Below are positions 9,001 to 16,844 of a DNA stretch of 64,000 nt, in pieces (the first letter of the stretch is position 1; the number at the start of each line of letters is the position of its first letter). Under the pieces are notes generated by a model that did not search any database, was not told where the DNA came from, and was given only the letters and a program-made list of their open reading frames with translations. Source of the DNA: Arthrobacter sp. 9V (GTDB lineage: Bacteria; Actinomycetota; Actinomycetes; Actinomycetales; Micrococcaceae); NCBI RefSeq assembly GCF_902506065.1, contig NZ_LR732912.1, positions 528,529 through 592,528 on the forward strand. Direction: 5' to 3'. A program made the position numbers and the translations under genes.

Positions 9001-9571
9001 CCCAGTGCGTGATCTGTTGGTCCGCGGCGAGGCGCTCCACCCACCAGCGCTGGTTTTGATCGGCATCGGGGTTGTAGGACGCGGGGTTATCAGGGTCCCA
9101 GGCGTTCAGGAAAGCGAGCTTGTTGGCCTGCGTCTTGTCTACGGTTCCGTCCGGGTTGTAAAGGTTCGACGCCGGTTGGCCGGGTTGTGCTTCAGTGACC
9201 GGCTTCCACCATCCCTCCACAGCGCTGCCGTCATTGAGGTAGTTCGGGACGTCCGAGGCGTTGCCGCCACCGACGTTGTAGCGGGCGATGTTGAGGTTCA
9301 GCCCGTTCTCGCCAAAGACCTTCTGGTACAGCTCCTCACGCAGCTCGGGGGAGTACCCCGCCGTCGCATTCGCAAACCAGACCAGGCTGGTGCCCCAACC
9401 CTCGAACGCTTCGCCGCGGCTGGCCGGGTTCGGGGTGATGGTGACGGCGGTTGCGTCAGCAGCGTGTGCTTGCGGTGTAGTCGCGGGCAGGAGCGCAAGG
9501 CCGGCCGCTGCCGTAACAGCTGCCGCCAGCACTGCCACGGGCCTTCGGATTCTTCGAGCGGTAAACGCCAT
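6050..9571 (-). CDS. Secreted multidomain GH30-type glycoside hydrolase (endo-beta-1,6-galactanase-like)
   Basis: Exported enzyme predicted to hydrolyse a beta-linked plant or microbial glycan. From ATG 9571 (1173 aa) residues 1-37 are a Sec signal peptide (RRIRRP, hydrophobic core, AHA cleavage). Residues about 40-470 form a GH30-like barrel opening with FEGWGTSLVWFA; the probable acid/base is E253 (FNEPNSGYWG) and the probable nucleophile E365 (WMSEVGGF). After the catalytic module come a beta-sandwich, a ricin-like/beta-trefoil carbohydrate-binding stretch (about 575-730), two Big_4-type Ig domains, an F5/8-type C (CBM32-like) domain (about 915-1050), a cadherin-like/Big domain, and a C-terminal tail with two Cys and the motif NQGQCV. 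ATG 9583 is an alternative start; I prefer 9571 because GAGG lies 6 nt upstream. Exact glycan specificity is inferred. Confidence 0.85.
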   Translation of the reverse strand: MAFTARRIRRPVAVLAAAVTAAAGLALLPATTPQAHAADATAVTITPNPASRGEAFEGWGTSLVWFANATAGYSPELREELYQKVFGENGLNLNIARYNVGGGNASDVPNYLNDGSAVEGWWKPVTEAQPGQPASNLYNPDGTVDKTQANKLAFLNAWDPDNPASYNPDADQNQRWWVERLAADQQITHWEAFSNSPPWFMTKSGYVSGQVNPAKGENLLPEAEAKFAAYMRNAVELLEKGSGVTVDTIDPFNEPNSGYWGTDIDAATGKPPTSYTQKQEGALIYPAAQDRVTKLLASELEKGTTDAVISAMDETDPTKFMTNWNGYSQEAKDAVAQLNVHTYGTNDRRRVRDLANSTDKPLWMSEVGGFWTGNPALGDSTSGWDRSNITNGLGIAGRMVNDLRELEPDAWVFWQPVEDTYKQEKADKGWGSIYVDFDCNYEGREGFSNRRINDGATGDQAKCKVLTNQKYNTTRNFTHYIRPGDFLIQNDNAKTASALRADGNGATLVHFNDTPTPEKVTLDLSRFGSIAPGAKVTPVVTTKSPLDDIEKNALVKGTPVAVDTAAKSATLEVPAASVVTFVVDGVSGVSDDAAPVQDGHSYHLSGEASGKYLTGRANGTASIEELGTDAAGVAPQMWTFNAVNADDEFANDRRWVLTNKDGKVLTGNGGVLNGSQSGAATLGSLTLDQAKATPSAQWIVTTENGKQWSLVNAGAAIALQVTGNQTAAGTSVALASSTGTTATAWANPHQAWASTDIADLKLMGVTPVELSTLPGVAPVLPSTVTPLYAAGPGKPLAVTWSAVDPSVWQKEGKVTLQGSGLDPYGQAFTDALLTVTVGQYVATDPASVTVGIGSTVAEVQAAAPTSVPGQIGDGPARNPLPVTWDWASLSESALQSTGSVTVPGTAGSLPASLTVLVVDRVPSSNICKDDPTTSVTASYTEGSYIAKNTCDANASTRWSNWVSGGRAGDNLSYAFGRDYTVSSVTVTSAEKAAQSLKVQYQDASGAWKDTSAGTITGLSISSPTTVRFDPVTTRGIRVSFMTTASYTKIAEVAIAGSRLADAGLADLGRLLVNQASVIGFHPATTDYRVLTPTATPAVVGYPLDTNAKVTVQQPTAENPTAVVTVTAPDGTAKQYSVTVSTGKDACKSDGWKNSPSPVFTNQGQCVSSFAAGK

Positions 9572-9755
9572 GGGGGACCTCATCTTTGGGGTTTCATTCG
9601 GGTGCTGCCCGGTTTCCGGGAAGGCCGGGCAAGCCGAGACTATGAGTCTCTTGGGGCGGCAACAAGGCATTCGAACAGGCTCGTTCGGGGTCAGTCAGAA
9701 GTGGTCACCTTCATTCCGTGTTGCTCTGGTTGCTCAGTGTCGGACTGGCGGTGGA

Positions 9756-9771
9756 TACTTGTATACAAGTA
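9756..9771. promoter_or_regulatory. Perfect 16-bp palindromic operator for the GntR regulator
   Basis: TACTTGTATACAAGTA is a perfect palindrome 26 bp upstream of the GntR start. Its core TTGTATACAA fits the GT-N-AC half-site pattern typical of FadR/FCD-subfamily GntR proteins. It lies between the divergent glycosidase and gntR genes, so it may control both. Confidence 0.7.
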
Positions 9772-9797
9772 CACCTATTGTCTACGAGAGGCCCGGC

Positions 9798-10463
9798 ATG
9801 GCAGATCCACAGCCACGAAACACAGGGGCACACGTTGTCTACGGCGAGCTGAAACGCCGGATCCTCAGCCTGGAGCTCAAGCCTGGTGAGCGAATCTATG
9901 AGCCAGCCATGGCTGCGGCCCTGCAGGTCAGCCGGACGCCGCTACGGGAAGCCATTCGGCGGCTCATCTCGGAGAGCCTGCTCGAGCAGCAAGCCACCGG
10001 CGGAGTCATGGTTCCCGTGCTGGACGAAACGGCCATTTCAGAGCTGTATGACGTCCGTGCTGCGTTGGAGTCGCTGATGGCCCGGGAAGCGTGTGCCAAT
10101 GCCACCGAGGCGGACCTTGAAGAACTTCGAGGGATTGTTGCCCGTAATGCCGCCCTGGTGGAATTCGCCGATGAAGCCATGAAGTACGGGGTGGCCCTCC
10201 ACGCAGCCATCGCCAGGATCGCCGGAAACTCCTGGGCCAGGCGCTTTCACGATCAGATCAGCAGTCAGGTTGAGCGCTACCGTTACTTCACCAACAACGC
10301 CCCTGAACGCCGTGATGAAGCCCTGGCCAATCACCGGCTCCTGGTCGAAGCCATCGCATCGAAGGATGCGGAGAAGGCAGCCAAGGTTGCTTTCGACCAC
10401 GTGATCGGCGCACGTGATGAGACCTTGCGGGTCATTTCAAGCACCGGCCTCGTGGTCGAATGA
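9798..10463 (+). CDS. GntR family transcriptional regulator, FCD domain
   Basis: DNA-binding regulator. Residues about 10-75 are the GntR winged helix (VYGELKRRILSLELKPGERI, AAALQVSRTPLREAIRRL), and residues about 85-215 are the all-helical FCD ligand domain (ELYDVRAALE, FHDQISSQVERYR, ANHRLLVEAI). ATG 9798 is chosen because the HTH begins immediately after it and the upstream frame runs through the divergent promoter region. 221 aa. Coupled by ATGA overlap to an MFS transporter, and a palindromic operator sits just upstream, so autoregulation is likely. Target genes are inferred to be the transporter and possibly the divergent glycosidase. Confidence 0.87.
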   Translation: MADPQPRNTGAHVVYGELKRRILSLELKPGERIYEPAMAAALQVSRTPLREAIRRLISESLLEQQATGGVMVPVLDETAISELYDVRAALESLMAREACANATEADLEELRGIVARNAALVEFADEAMKYGVALHAAIARIAGNSWARRFHDQISSQVERYRYFTNNAPERRDEALANHRLLVEAIASKDAEKAAKVAFDHVIGARDETLRVISSTGLVVE

Positions 10464-11632
10464 TCGGCGAACTCGGACGGCGTTCGTCCACCGCACTCCT
10501 GATTCACTCGGCCCTCATCCAGGCCGTCACTTTCCTTGTCCGGCCAGCCACCACGTACCGTGCGCTCGAATTGGACGTTCCCGGATTTGCGTTGGGACTT
10601 CTAGCCGCGAGCTACGCAGTGTTTCCCCTGTTGCTTGCCCTGCCCATCGGCGGACTGGTGGACCGCCTGGGCGAGCGCCGGCTCATGGCGATAGGGGCCG
10701 CCGTCGTACTGGGCTGTTCAGCGTTTCTGTTGTTCTGGGGGACATCGGTTCCGGCACTCGTGGCCGGGACAGCGCTGCTGGGCGCAGGCCAGCTGGCCTG
10801 CGTGGTGGGGCAGCAAGCGGTAGTGGCGAACAACGCTGCCTCCTCGCGCCTGGACTCGGCTTTCGGATACCTGACCTTCGCCGCATCACTGGGCCAAGCC
10901 TTGGGACCGTTGGCCATTTCCGTGGTGGGCGGTGCATCTGTTCGGCCGAATACGCAGGCCATCTTCCTGCTCGCCACCGCTATGAGCTTGGTGCTGTTCC
11001 TGACCACGTTCGTGATTTCTTCCAAGGTCAGCCAGGGAAGGCGCATCGCCAAGGGCGGGCCGAAGGGCAGAGCTGTTGCTCTCCTCCGGACCCCGGGCGT
11101 GGTCCGCGCCCTCGCAACCAGCGCCACTGTGCTGGCAGTAGTGGACCTGACCGTTGTCTACCTGCCGGCACTGGGCGCGGATAGGGGCCTCACCGCAGCA
11201 ACCGTGGGCCTCATGCTGACCGTTCGCGCTCTGTTTTCCATGGTTTCCCGGCTAGGTCTGGGCAGCATGTCACGGAAACTGGGCCGGATGAAGCTGCTGG
11301 TCCTCAGCCTTGCCATCTCCACAGTTGCGCTCGGTGTCGCAGCCATTCCCATGCCCGAGTGGCTGCTGTTCATCGTCATGGCATTCCTCGGCCTCGGGCT
11401 CGGGATAGGCCAACCACTGACCATGTCCTGGCTCTCGGCCCAAGCCCCCGAAGGCCAACGCGGACGTGCGCTCGCCTTGCGGTTGGCCGGAAACAGGGTG
11501 GGGCAGGTGGTCCTGCCCAGTGCAATCGGCGTGGTGGCGGTGGGCCTCGGCGCAGCGGGGGTGTTCCTGGCTTCCGCGGTTGCCGTGGGCGGAACCATGT
11601 TGCTATTGCGTGGGGTTCGGCTGGACGACTAA
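10460..11632 (+). CDS. MFS transporter
   Basis: Integral membrane secondary transporter, 390 aa, about 12 predicted transmembrane helices. The MFS signature loop between helices 2 and 3 is visible as GGLVDRLGERRLMAIG, and a second-half equivalent as SRLGLGSMSRKLGRMKLLV. Overlaps the gntR stop by 4 nt, so it is cotranscribed with and probably controlled by that regulator. Substrate unknown; FCD-type GntR regulators usually respond to small organic acids, which suggests an organic-acid or drug substrate (inference). Confidence 0.82.
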   Translation: MIGELGRRSSTALLIHSALIQAVTFLVRPATTYRALELDVPGFALGLLAASYAVFPLLLALPIGGLVDRLGERRLMAIGAAVVLGCSAFLLFWGTSVPALVAGTALLGAGQLACVVGQQAVVANNAASSRLDSAFGYLTFAASLGQALGPLAISVVGGASVRPNTQAIFLLATAMSLVLFLTTFVISSKVSQGRRIAKGGPKGRAVALLRTPGVVRALATSATVLAVVDLTVVYLPALGADRGLTAATVGLMLTVRALFSMVSRLGLGSMSRKLGRMKLLVLSLAISTVALGVAAIPMPEWLLFIVMAFLGLGLGIGQPLTMSWLSAQAPEGQRGRALALRLAGNRVGQVVLPSAIGVVAVGLGAAGVFLASAVAVGGTMLLLRGVRLDD

Positions 11633-11658
11633 GACTTGCGAGGGGCTCATTGAGGGGC

Positions 11659-12357
11659 TCACACGCCCCCACCATGCACGGGTCTGGCGTTCTCCGGGGG
11701 TTCACCCACCTCGTGGATGGTGTGGCCGCCGCAAGCCGCCTTGGTGACGCTGGCTCGTTCGATGCGCGACACAATGAACCATCGCATGGCGTCGCGAAGT
11801 CGACACCACCCAACCAGGTACCACTGGCCGTTTGTTGAGGCGAACAGCACGGGTTCGACGTCGCGGGTGGTGCTGTTCCCATCTTTGGAGGTGTAGCGGA
11901 TGCGGACTACACGCTGCTCAGACATCGCCTCCTCCAGCGCCGATTTGATGGTCCGCGAGGAGGGGGAGGCCGCATTGACCCAGACGCGGCCAGCGAGTTC
12001 ATCGGCTCTTGCCTTGGTCTTGGGATCGAGGACATCAACGATCTTCCGGATCCCGGCCGCTGCCAGATCGGCATAAGGGGCATCTGGTGAAGCGGACACA
12101 GCTGCCATAAGCGCCACGGCCTGCGCTGGGGACAGACTCACAGGCGGCAGGGAAGCACCGGCAGCCAATCCGTAGCCACCACCGGGTCCTGGACGCGACC
12201 ATATGGGCGCGCCGCTGTTCTCAAGCGCAGCGAGGTCCCTCTTGATTGTTCGCGCGGAAACGCCGAACTCTCTGGCCAGCCGATCGGCGGAGGACCCCCG
12301 TGATCCGTTGCGGCGAAGCATCTCGGAGAGGGCGAGGAGTCGCTCGGATCGCTTCAC
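11659..12357 (-). CDS. YafY/WYL-type helix-turn-helix transcriptional regulator
   Basis: Regulator with an N-terminal HTH_11-type domain (residues 1-60: RSERLLALSEMLRR, FGVSARTIKRDLAALENSGAPI, GPGGGYGL) and a C-terminal WYL domain (about 130-215: RVVRIRYTSKDG, GQWYLVGWCRLRDAMRWFIVSRI). 232 aa, start GTG 12357. Divergent from an alpha/beta hydrolase, the usual arrangement for a regulator and its target. A direct repeat TTCACTGTTC occurs at 12353-12362 and 12370-12379, overlapping the start, and could be an operator. WYL domains sense ligands or nucleic acids; the ligand here is unknown. Confidence 0.85.
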   Translation of the reverse strand: MKRSERLLALSEMLRRNGSRGSSADRLAREFGVSARTIKRDLAALENSGAPIWSRPGPGGGYGLAAGASLPPVSLSPAQAVALMAAVSASPDAPYADLAAAGIRKIVDVLDPKTKARADELAGRVWVNAASPSSRTIKSALEEAMSEQRVVRIRYTSKDGNSTTRDVEPVLFASTNGQWYLVGWCRLRDAMRWFIVSRIERASVTKAACGGHTIHEVGEPPENARPVHGGGV

Positions 12358-12447
12358 TGTTCGGTTCGTTTCACTGTTCAGGCCGCACGAAATTCATGAC
12401 ATAAATAGTGACACACAGCTGTCCGGACTATCCAAGAAGGTAGTCAT

Positions 12448-13185
12448 ATGAGAACTACTAACAGCAGTCCGATCATTTTCATCGCCGGCCACTGGTTGGG
12501 CGCTTGGGCGTGGGATGAAGTCCTTGAGCACTTGGAATCCGAGCAGTCGCGTGCAGTCGCAATGACGCTTCCTGGTCTGGATGCCAACGATCCTGACCGG
12601 GCAACGAAGACCTTGGAAGATCAAGCTGCAGCGGTCTTGGATATCTTTGCCCGACTGGGGGTTTCCGAAGACCAGCCTGCCACTATCGTCGCCCACAGTG
12701 GGGCCAACGCACCGGTCAGTCTTGTCCTCGACAGGCACCCTGAGCTTGTTCACCAGATGGTGTGGGTGGACTCCGGGCCTGTGTCCACAGGAAGCGTGTT
12801 CGCTCCGGATTTCCCGGAAGGATTGGAGGAGCTTCCACTGCCCTCTTTTGACGTGCTTGGGCAGCAGGCCAGTCTGGAAGGCCTGAGCGCCGAGGTCCTC
12901 GAGCGTTTTCGGGCACGCGCAATACCTGAGCCCGGCCCGGTGCTTCGTCAAGCCGTCCACCTGACGAACGATGCCCGCCGCAAGGTCCGGACCACATTGG
13001 TGTGCTGCTCGATCCCTGGCGCGCAGGTGCTGGAGTTGGCCAACACAGGCCATCCCATGTTCGCGGAAGTGGCGAACATAGAGCAGCTCGAAGTCATTGA
13101 CCTGCCCACGGGACATTGGCCCATGTGGAGCCGCCCCAGGGACCTGGCCAAGGTCATTCAGACAGCTTCCTCACGAGCCGACTAA
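12448..13185 (+). CDS. Alpha/beta fold hydrolase
   Basis: Predicted soluble serine hydrolase/esterase, 245 aa. Seen: the early oxyanion segment FIAGHWLGAWAWDEV, a nucleophile elbow AHSGAN (Ser near residue 88) and a C-terminal His in PTGHWPMWSRP. This matches the short salicylate-esterase-like alpha/beta hydrolases often annotated only by fold. AAGG lies about 9 nt upstream of the ATG. Divergent from the WYL regulator, which probably controls it. Substrate unknown. Confidence 0.82.
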   Translation: MRTTNSSPIIFIAGHWLGAWAWDEVLEHLESEQSRAVAMTLPGLDANDPDRATKTLEDQAAAVLDIFARLGVSEDQPATIVAHSGANAPVSLVLDRHPELVHQMVWVDSGPVSTGSVFAPDFPEGLEELPLPSFDVLGQQASLEGLSAEVLERFRARAIPEPGPVLRQAVHLTNDARRKVRTTLVCCSIPGAQVLELANTGHPMFAEVANIEQLEVIDLPTGHWPMWSRPRDLAKVIQTASSRAD

Positions 13186-13211
13186 GCAAAGTGCCGGGCT
13201 GTTCGGGGAGG

Positions 13212-16200
13212 CTACTCCGCGAACAGCGCCGCAAGGTCGTCCGCCGTCAACGAGCCACCGGCCAGGGCATCGCCTTCCATCACGTCCGCGAACAGCTGTG
13301 ATTTCTTGGCCTTCAACGCCATGACCTTCTCTTCGATGGTGTCCTTCGCAACCAACCGGTAGACCATCACGTTCCTGGCCTGCCCAATGCGGTGGGTGCG
13401 GTCCACGGCCTGGGCCTCGGACGCCGGGTTCCACCAAGGATCCAGCAGGAACACGTAATCTGCCTCGGTCAGGTTGAGCCCGAAACCACCGGCCTTCAGC
13501 GAGATCAGGAACACCGGAGCGGCGCCGTTCTTGAACTCGCTCACAACATCCCCGCGGTTGCGGGTGCTGCCATCGAGGTAGCAGTACTCCACCCCTTCGG
13601 CGTCCAGGCGTTCGCGGACTTTGCCCAGGAATCCCGTGAACTGGCTGAAGATCAGCGCCCGGTGCCCCTCGGAAATGAGGTCTTCCAGTTGTTCGAACAG
13701 CACGTCCAGCTTGGAGGAACGCACTCCGGACAAGGACGAGTCCACCAACGACGCATCCAAACTCAGCTGCCGCAGCAACGTCAACGACTGGAAGATGGTG
13801 AACCGGTTCTTGTTCACATCGTCAATCAGGCCCAGGATCTTCTGCCGTTCGCGCTGCAGGTGGGTCTGGTAGACCTTTTGGTGCCTCGGGTTCAGCACTA
13901 CTTCCAAGATCTGCTCCTGCTTGGGCGGCAGGTCCTTGATGACTTGCTCTTTGGTGCGGCGCATCATGAGCGGACGCACACGACGCCGGAGCTTGCCCAG
14001 CTGCGCCGAGTCACCGTTCTTTTCCACCGGCTTTTGGTAGTTCTCCGCGAATCGTTTGGGGCTGGGGAACAGGCCTGGCGCCACAATCGAGGTGAGCGCC
14101 CAGAACTCCATGAGGTTGTTCTCCAGCGGCGTGCCCGTGATGGCCAATTTGAACCGCGCCGGCAGTTTCCGGGCGCACTGGTACGCCTTGGACTGGTGGT
14201 TCTTGACGAACTGCGCCTCATCGAGCATCAGCCCCGCCCACTGGAAGGACGCGTAGGCATCGTAATCAATGCGGAACAAGGCATAGGAGGTAATAACGAC
14301 GTCGGCGCCCGCCAACGCTTCGGCCGGGGCCAGGCCGCTCTTGGCGAAGGTTTCCCCCACGGTGCGCACCACCAGGCCCGGAGCAAAGCGTTCAGCTTCG
14401 GCCGCCCAGTTGCTCACCACACTGGTGGGCGCCACCACCAGGAACGGAGCCCGCGGCGTCACTTCGGAAGAGTCACCCTGAGCGGCGGCAGCAGTTTCCG
14501 CCGCCAGGTCCTTCGCCGCACAAATCAGCGCGATGGCCTGCACGGTCTTACCCAGGCCCATGTCATCAGCCAGCACTCCGCCAAGGCTGTGCTTGTAGAG
14601 GAAGCTCAGCCAGTTGAAACCTTCAAGCTGATACGGACGCAGCTCAGCGTTAAGTGCGGCCGGGAGCGGAAGCCCGGTCACGCCGTCGTCGAGCAGTCCA
14701 CCAACCGCCTCACGCCACGCGGCGGCCTGTTCGTCCACGATTCCCAGTTGTGCCAGCTCATCCCAGAGCCCGGCCTGGAAGCGGCTGATCTGCAGGGTGC
14801 CGTCCTTGTTGTCCGGGTTGTCCTGCAGGGAGCGGGCTTCATCAATGAGTGCCCGGAGCTGGTGAAGTTCGGGAAGATCCAGCGAGAAGTAGGCGCCGCT
14901 GGGAAGCAGCATGCGGCTCATCCCGGCGGCGAGCGCGGAGAAGACAGCCGCGAAGGAGACGGGTTCACCTTCTAGGGTGATCACGATGCCGAGGTCGAAC
15001 CAGTCGCCGCTTGCCGTTTCCTTCGTGGAAATGGACACCACGGGCGCTTCGGCGGCCTCACGGTAATCGGCGATGTCGCCTGAGGTTTCAACCACCACGT
15101 CCGGAAGGTCCTTGAGCGCAGGCAACACCTCCTCGGTGAACGCCAGCGTGTCCAAGCCACTGAGCTCAGCGGAGGCCGCGATGCGGGGCGCACCCCAGCC
15201 GCCCGTTGCAGATTCGGCCAGCGCAGGCACCACGTCCCACGGCCGTCCGAGCGACTCCAGTATCCGTGCTTCTTCAAGATCGTCCCGGTAGCCGCGATCG
15301 TCCGGGTGCCGCCACAAGGGCTGCGCGGTAACAAGGGTGCCGGACTTGTAGTGCCATTCCCAGTGCAGCCGTACCTTGTGGTCGTTTCCGTAATTGGCCA
15401 GCAGGGACAGCGTAGGAACGGCCAGCGTGGGAAGCTCCACCGATTCATCCGCGGCCTGAACCGGTGTTGACTGCCGCAGCTTGGGGTAGAACGAGGTCAG
15501 GAACCGGCTCTCGTCCTCTGCCGGGATCTGAAGGGTATCGCCATCCATGACGAACTCCAGCAACTCATCCGTAATGCCGCCCTCAATCGGGGCAAGGGTG
15601 ATGAGGTTCTTCTGCTGAGGCACGCCCGGGAGGGTTTCGCCCGAATGCGTGAAGAAAATCCCATTGGCCGGTTTGCCCAGGAAACCCACGGATCCGGGAT
15701 CTACGGGCTCCCCACCGATGGTTACCGATGGCGCAAGCTGCAGGCCGCCGTCGGGCGCTTCCGTTTTTGCGGTGTTCGCAGCGGTGTCAGGGTCCGCGTC
15801 CAGCCGCGCCAGACTCAGTCCGACGACGGCGGGTTGCGTCTCGACGCGAACAGGCTCGCTACCAGCGGCGTGAATGAGCGGGATGCCGGCCTTGGTGGCG
15901 TCGGCGAGAAGGGTCCACAGGTTCTTGGCCGCGAAATCGTTCAGGCTCAACCACATTGCACCGGATGGTTGCTGCCGGCCGTTGCTTGAACCGTGTGCGG
16001 CCAGGAAAGTCTGAAGCCATTCGACGTGGACCTCGTTGAATTCACGCCGGAAGCTGACGTAGCTGAGGTTGTTCCAGGAGACGTCGCCGCGGATCCATTT
16101 TCCCTTGGCACCCATCATCACAGGGCGTGCTTTGAGCTGGCGGACGCTGCGCATGGGATCACGGCGGCCTGTGTAGGAGAAGTGCGCCGCGGGCTCTTCC

Positions 16201-16679
16201 ACCTCGAACTGAAGCGCCAGCTGGATGCCCGCAGCGCTGGGAGCCGTACCGGGCTTGGTGATCAGCCTGTTGAGGGCTTGTTCCCAAGCAGGCCGTGCCG
16301 CCCCGCCCTGCTGACCTGAGCCAACCCTTGATGTCTGAATTCCGGGGGCTTGGGAGAGAAGCTGGGCGCGAATGGTGGGGTGGTCTTCAGCAGTGAAGAG
16401 CAACGCGGCCACATGCTTGCAGTCCTTACGGACCGGGCAGCTGCAAATACCCACCGTGCAGCTCCAGCCGCTGGGCTTACGGACCAGCTTTGCCGACGTC
16501 GAATACGGTTGCGGACCAGTGCCGCGAACCTTGCCCATCAACAGGCCCGTGGCCGCGTCAAAAGTAATCCCGTTCACGCGGCTGCCCATGGCATAAGCCA
16601 GTCCGGCCGCGAGCGAGCGGTCAGTGATGGCTGGAGTCTGAATGGCCAGTTCCCAGTTTTCGTCTGTGTGGGACGGCAT
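13212..16679 (-). CDS. SWIM zinc-finger SNF2 family DEAD/DEAH helicase
   Basis: ATP-dependent DNA translocase. Seen in 1155 aa: a SWIM zinc-binding motif near residues 76-97 (CSCPVRKDCKH), a long central region typical of bacterial SNF2 proteins, then the ATPase: motif I ADDMGLGKTVQA (about 703), motif II LDEAQF (about 818, DEAQ rather than DEAH), TGTPLENN, and the C-terminal helicase lobe with IFSQFTGFL and DRTHRIGQ (about 1096). Full-length for the family. The start codon lacks a strong Shine-Dalgarno sequence. Divergent from an acidic DMP19-like gene. Bacterial SWIM-SNF2 proteins are poorly characterised; a role in DNA repair or remodelling is inferred from family only. Confidence 0.9.
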   Translation of the reverse strand: MPSHTDENWELAIQTPAITDRSLAAGLAYAMGSRVNGITFDAATGLLMGKVRGTGPQPYSTSAKLVRKPSGWSCTVGICSCPVRKDCKHVAALLFTAEDHPTIRAQLLSQAPGIQTSRVGSGQQGGAARPAWEQALNRLITKPGTAPSAAGIQLALQFEVEEPAAHFSYTGRRDPMRSVRQLKARPVMMGAKGKWIRGDVSWNNLSYVSFRREFNEVHVEWLQTFLAAHGSSNGRQQPSGAMWLSLNDFAAKNLWTLLADATKAGIPLIHAAGSEPVRVETQPAVVGLSLARLDADPDTAANTAKTEAPDGGLQLAPSVTIGGEPVDPGSVGFLGKPANGIFFTHSGETLPGVPQQKNLITLAPIEGGITDELLEFVMDGDTLQIPAEDESRFLTSFYPKLRQSTPVQAADESVELPTLAVPTLSLLANYGNDHKVRLHWEWHYKSGTLVTAQPLWRHPDDRGYRDDLEEARILESLGRPWDVVPALAESATGGWGAPRIAASAELSGLDTLAFTEEVLPALKDLPDVVVETSGDIADYREAAEAPVVSISTKETASGDWFDLGIVITLEGEPVSFAAVFSALAAGMSRMLLPSGAYFSLDLPELHQLRALIDEARSLQDNPDNKDGTLQISRFQAGLWDELAQLGIVDEQAAAWREAVGGLLDDGVTGLPLPAALNAELRPYQLEGFNWLSFLYKHSLGGVLADDMGLGKTVQAIALICAAKDLAAETAAAAQGDSSEVTPRAPFLVVAPTSVVSNWAAEAERFAPGLVVRTVGETFAKSGLAPAEALAGADVVITSYALFRIDYDAYASFQWAGLMLDEAQFVKNHQSKAYQCARKLPARFKLAITGTPLENNLMEFWALTSIVAPGLFPSPKRFAENYQKPVEKNGDSAQLGKLRRRVRPLMMRRTKEQVIKDLPPKQEQILEVVLNPRHQKVYQTHLQRERQKILGLIDDVNKNRFTIFQSLTLLRQLSLDASLVDSSLSGVRSSKLDVLFEQLEDLISEGHRALIFSQFTGFLGKVRERLDAEGVEYCYLDGSTRNRGDVVSEFKNGAAPVFLISLKAGGFGLNLTEADYVFLLDPWWNPASEAQAVDRTHRIGQARNVMVYRLVAKDTIEEKVMALKAKKSQLFADVMEGDALAGGSLTADDLAALFAE

Positions 16680-16844
16680 GCGCAGGGCTACTTTCGGCAG
16701 GAGGATATCTGTTCAATCTTAGTCAGCAGAAAACGGCTCCCAAACTTCGCCCTCCGTTAACCTCATCCTCGATTGCCGCGCCGCTCCCGCGCGTACGTTG
16801 AAAGGGTCCGGAGCACCATCAGCTTTCAGCAGTGAGGATTTCCC

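Noticed and set aside
9288..9797. Upstream extension of the GntR protein
   Set aside because: It would run antisense through the glycosidase signal-peptide region and the operator palindrome. The HTH starts right after ATG 9798.
13392..14975. Long plus-strand open frame of 527 codons
   Set aside because: It is antisense to the SNF2 helicase core, with no start signal or family similarity, and reflects GC-rich codon shadowing.
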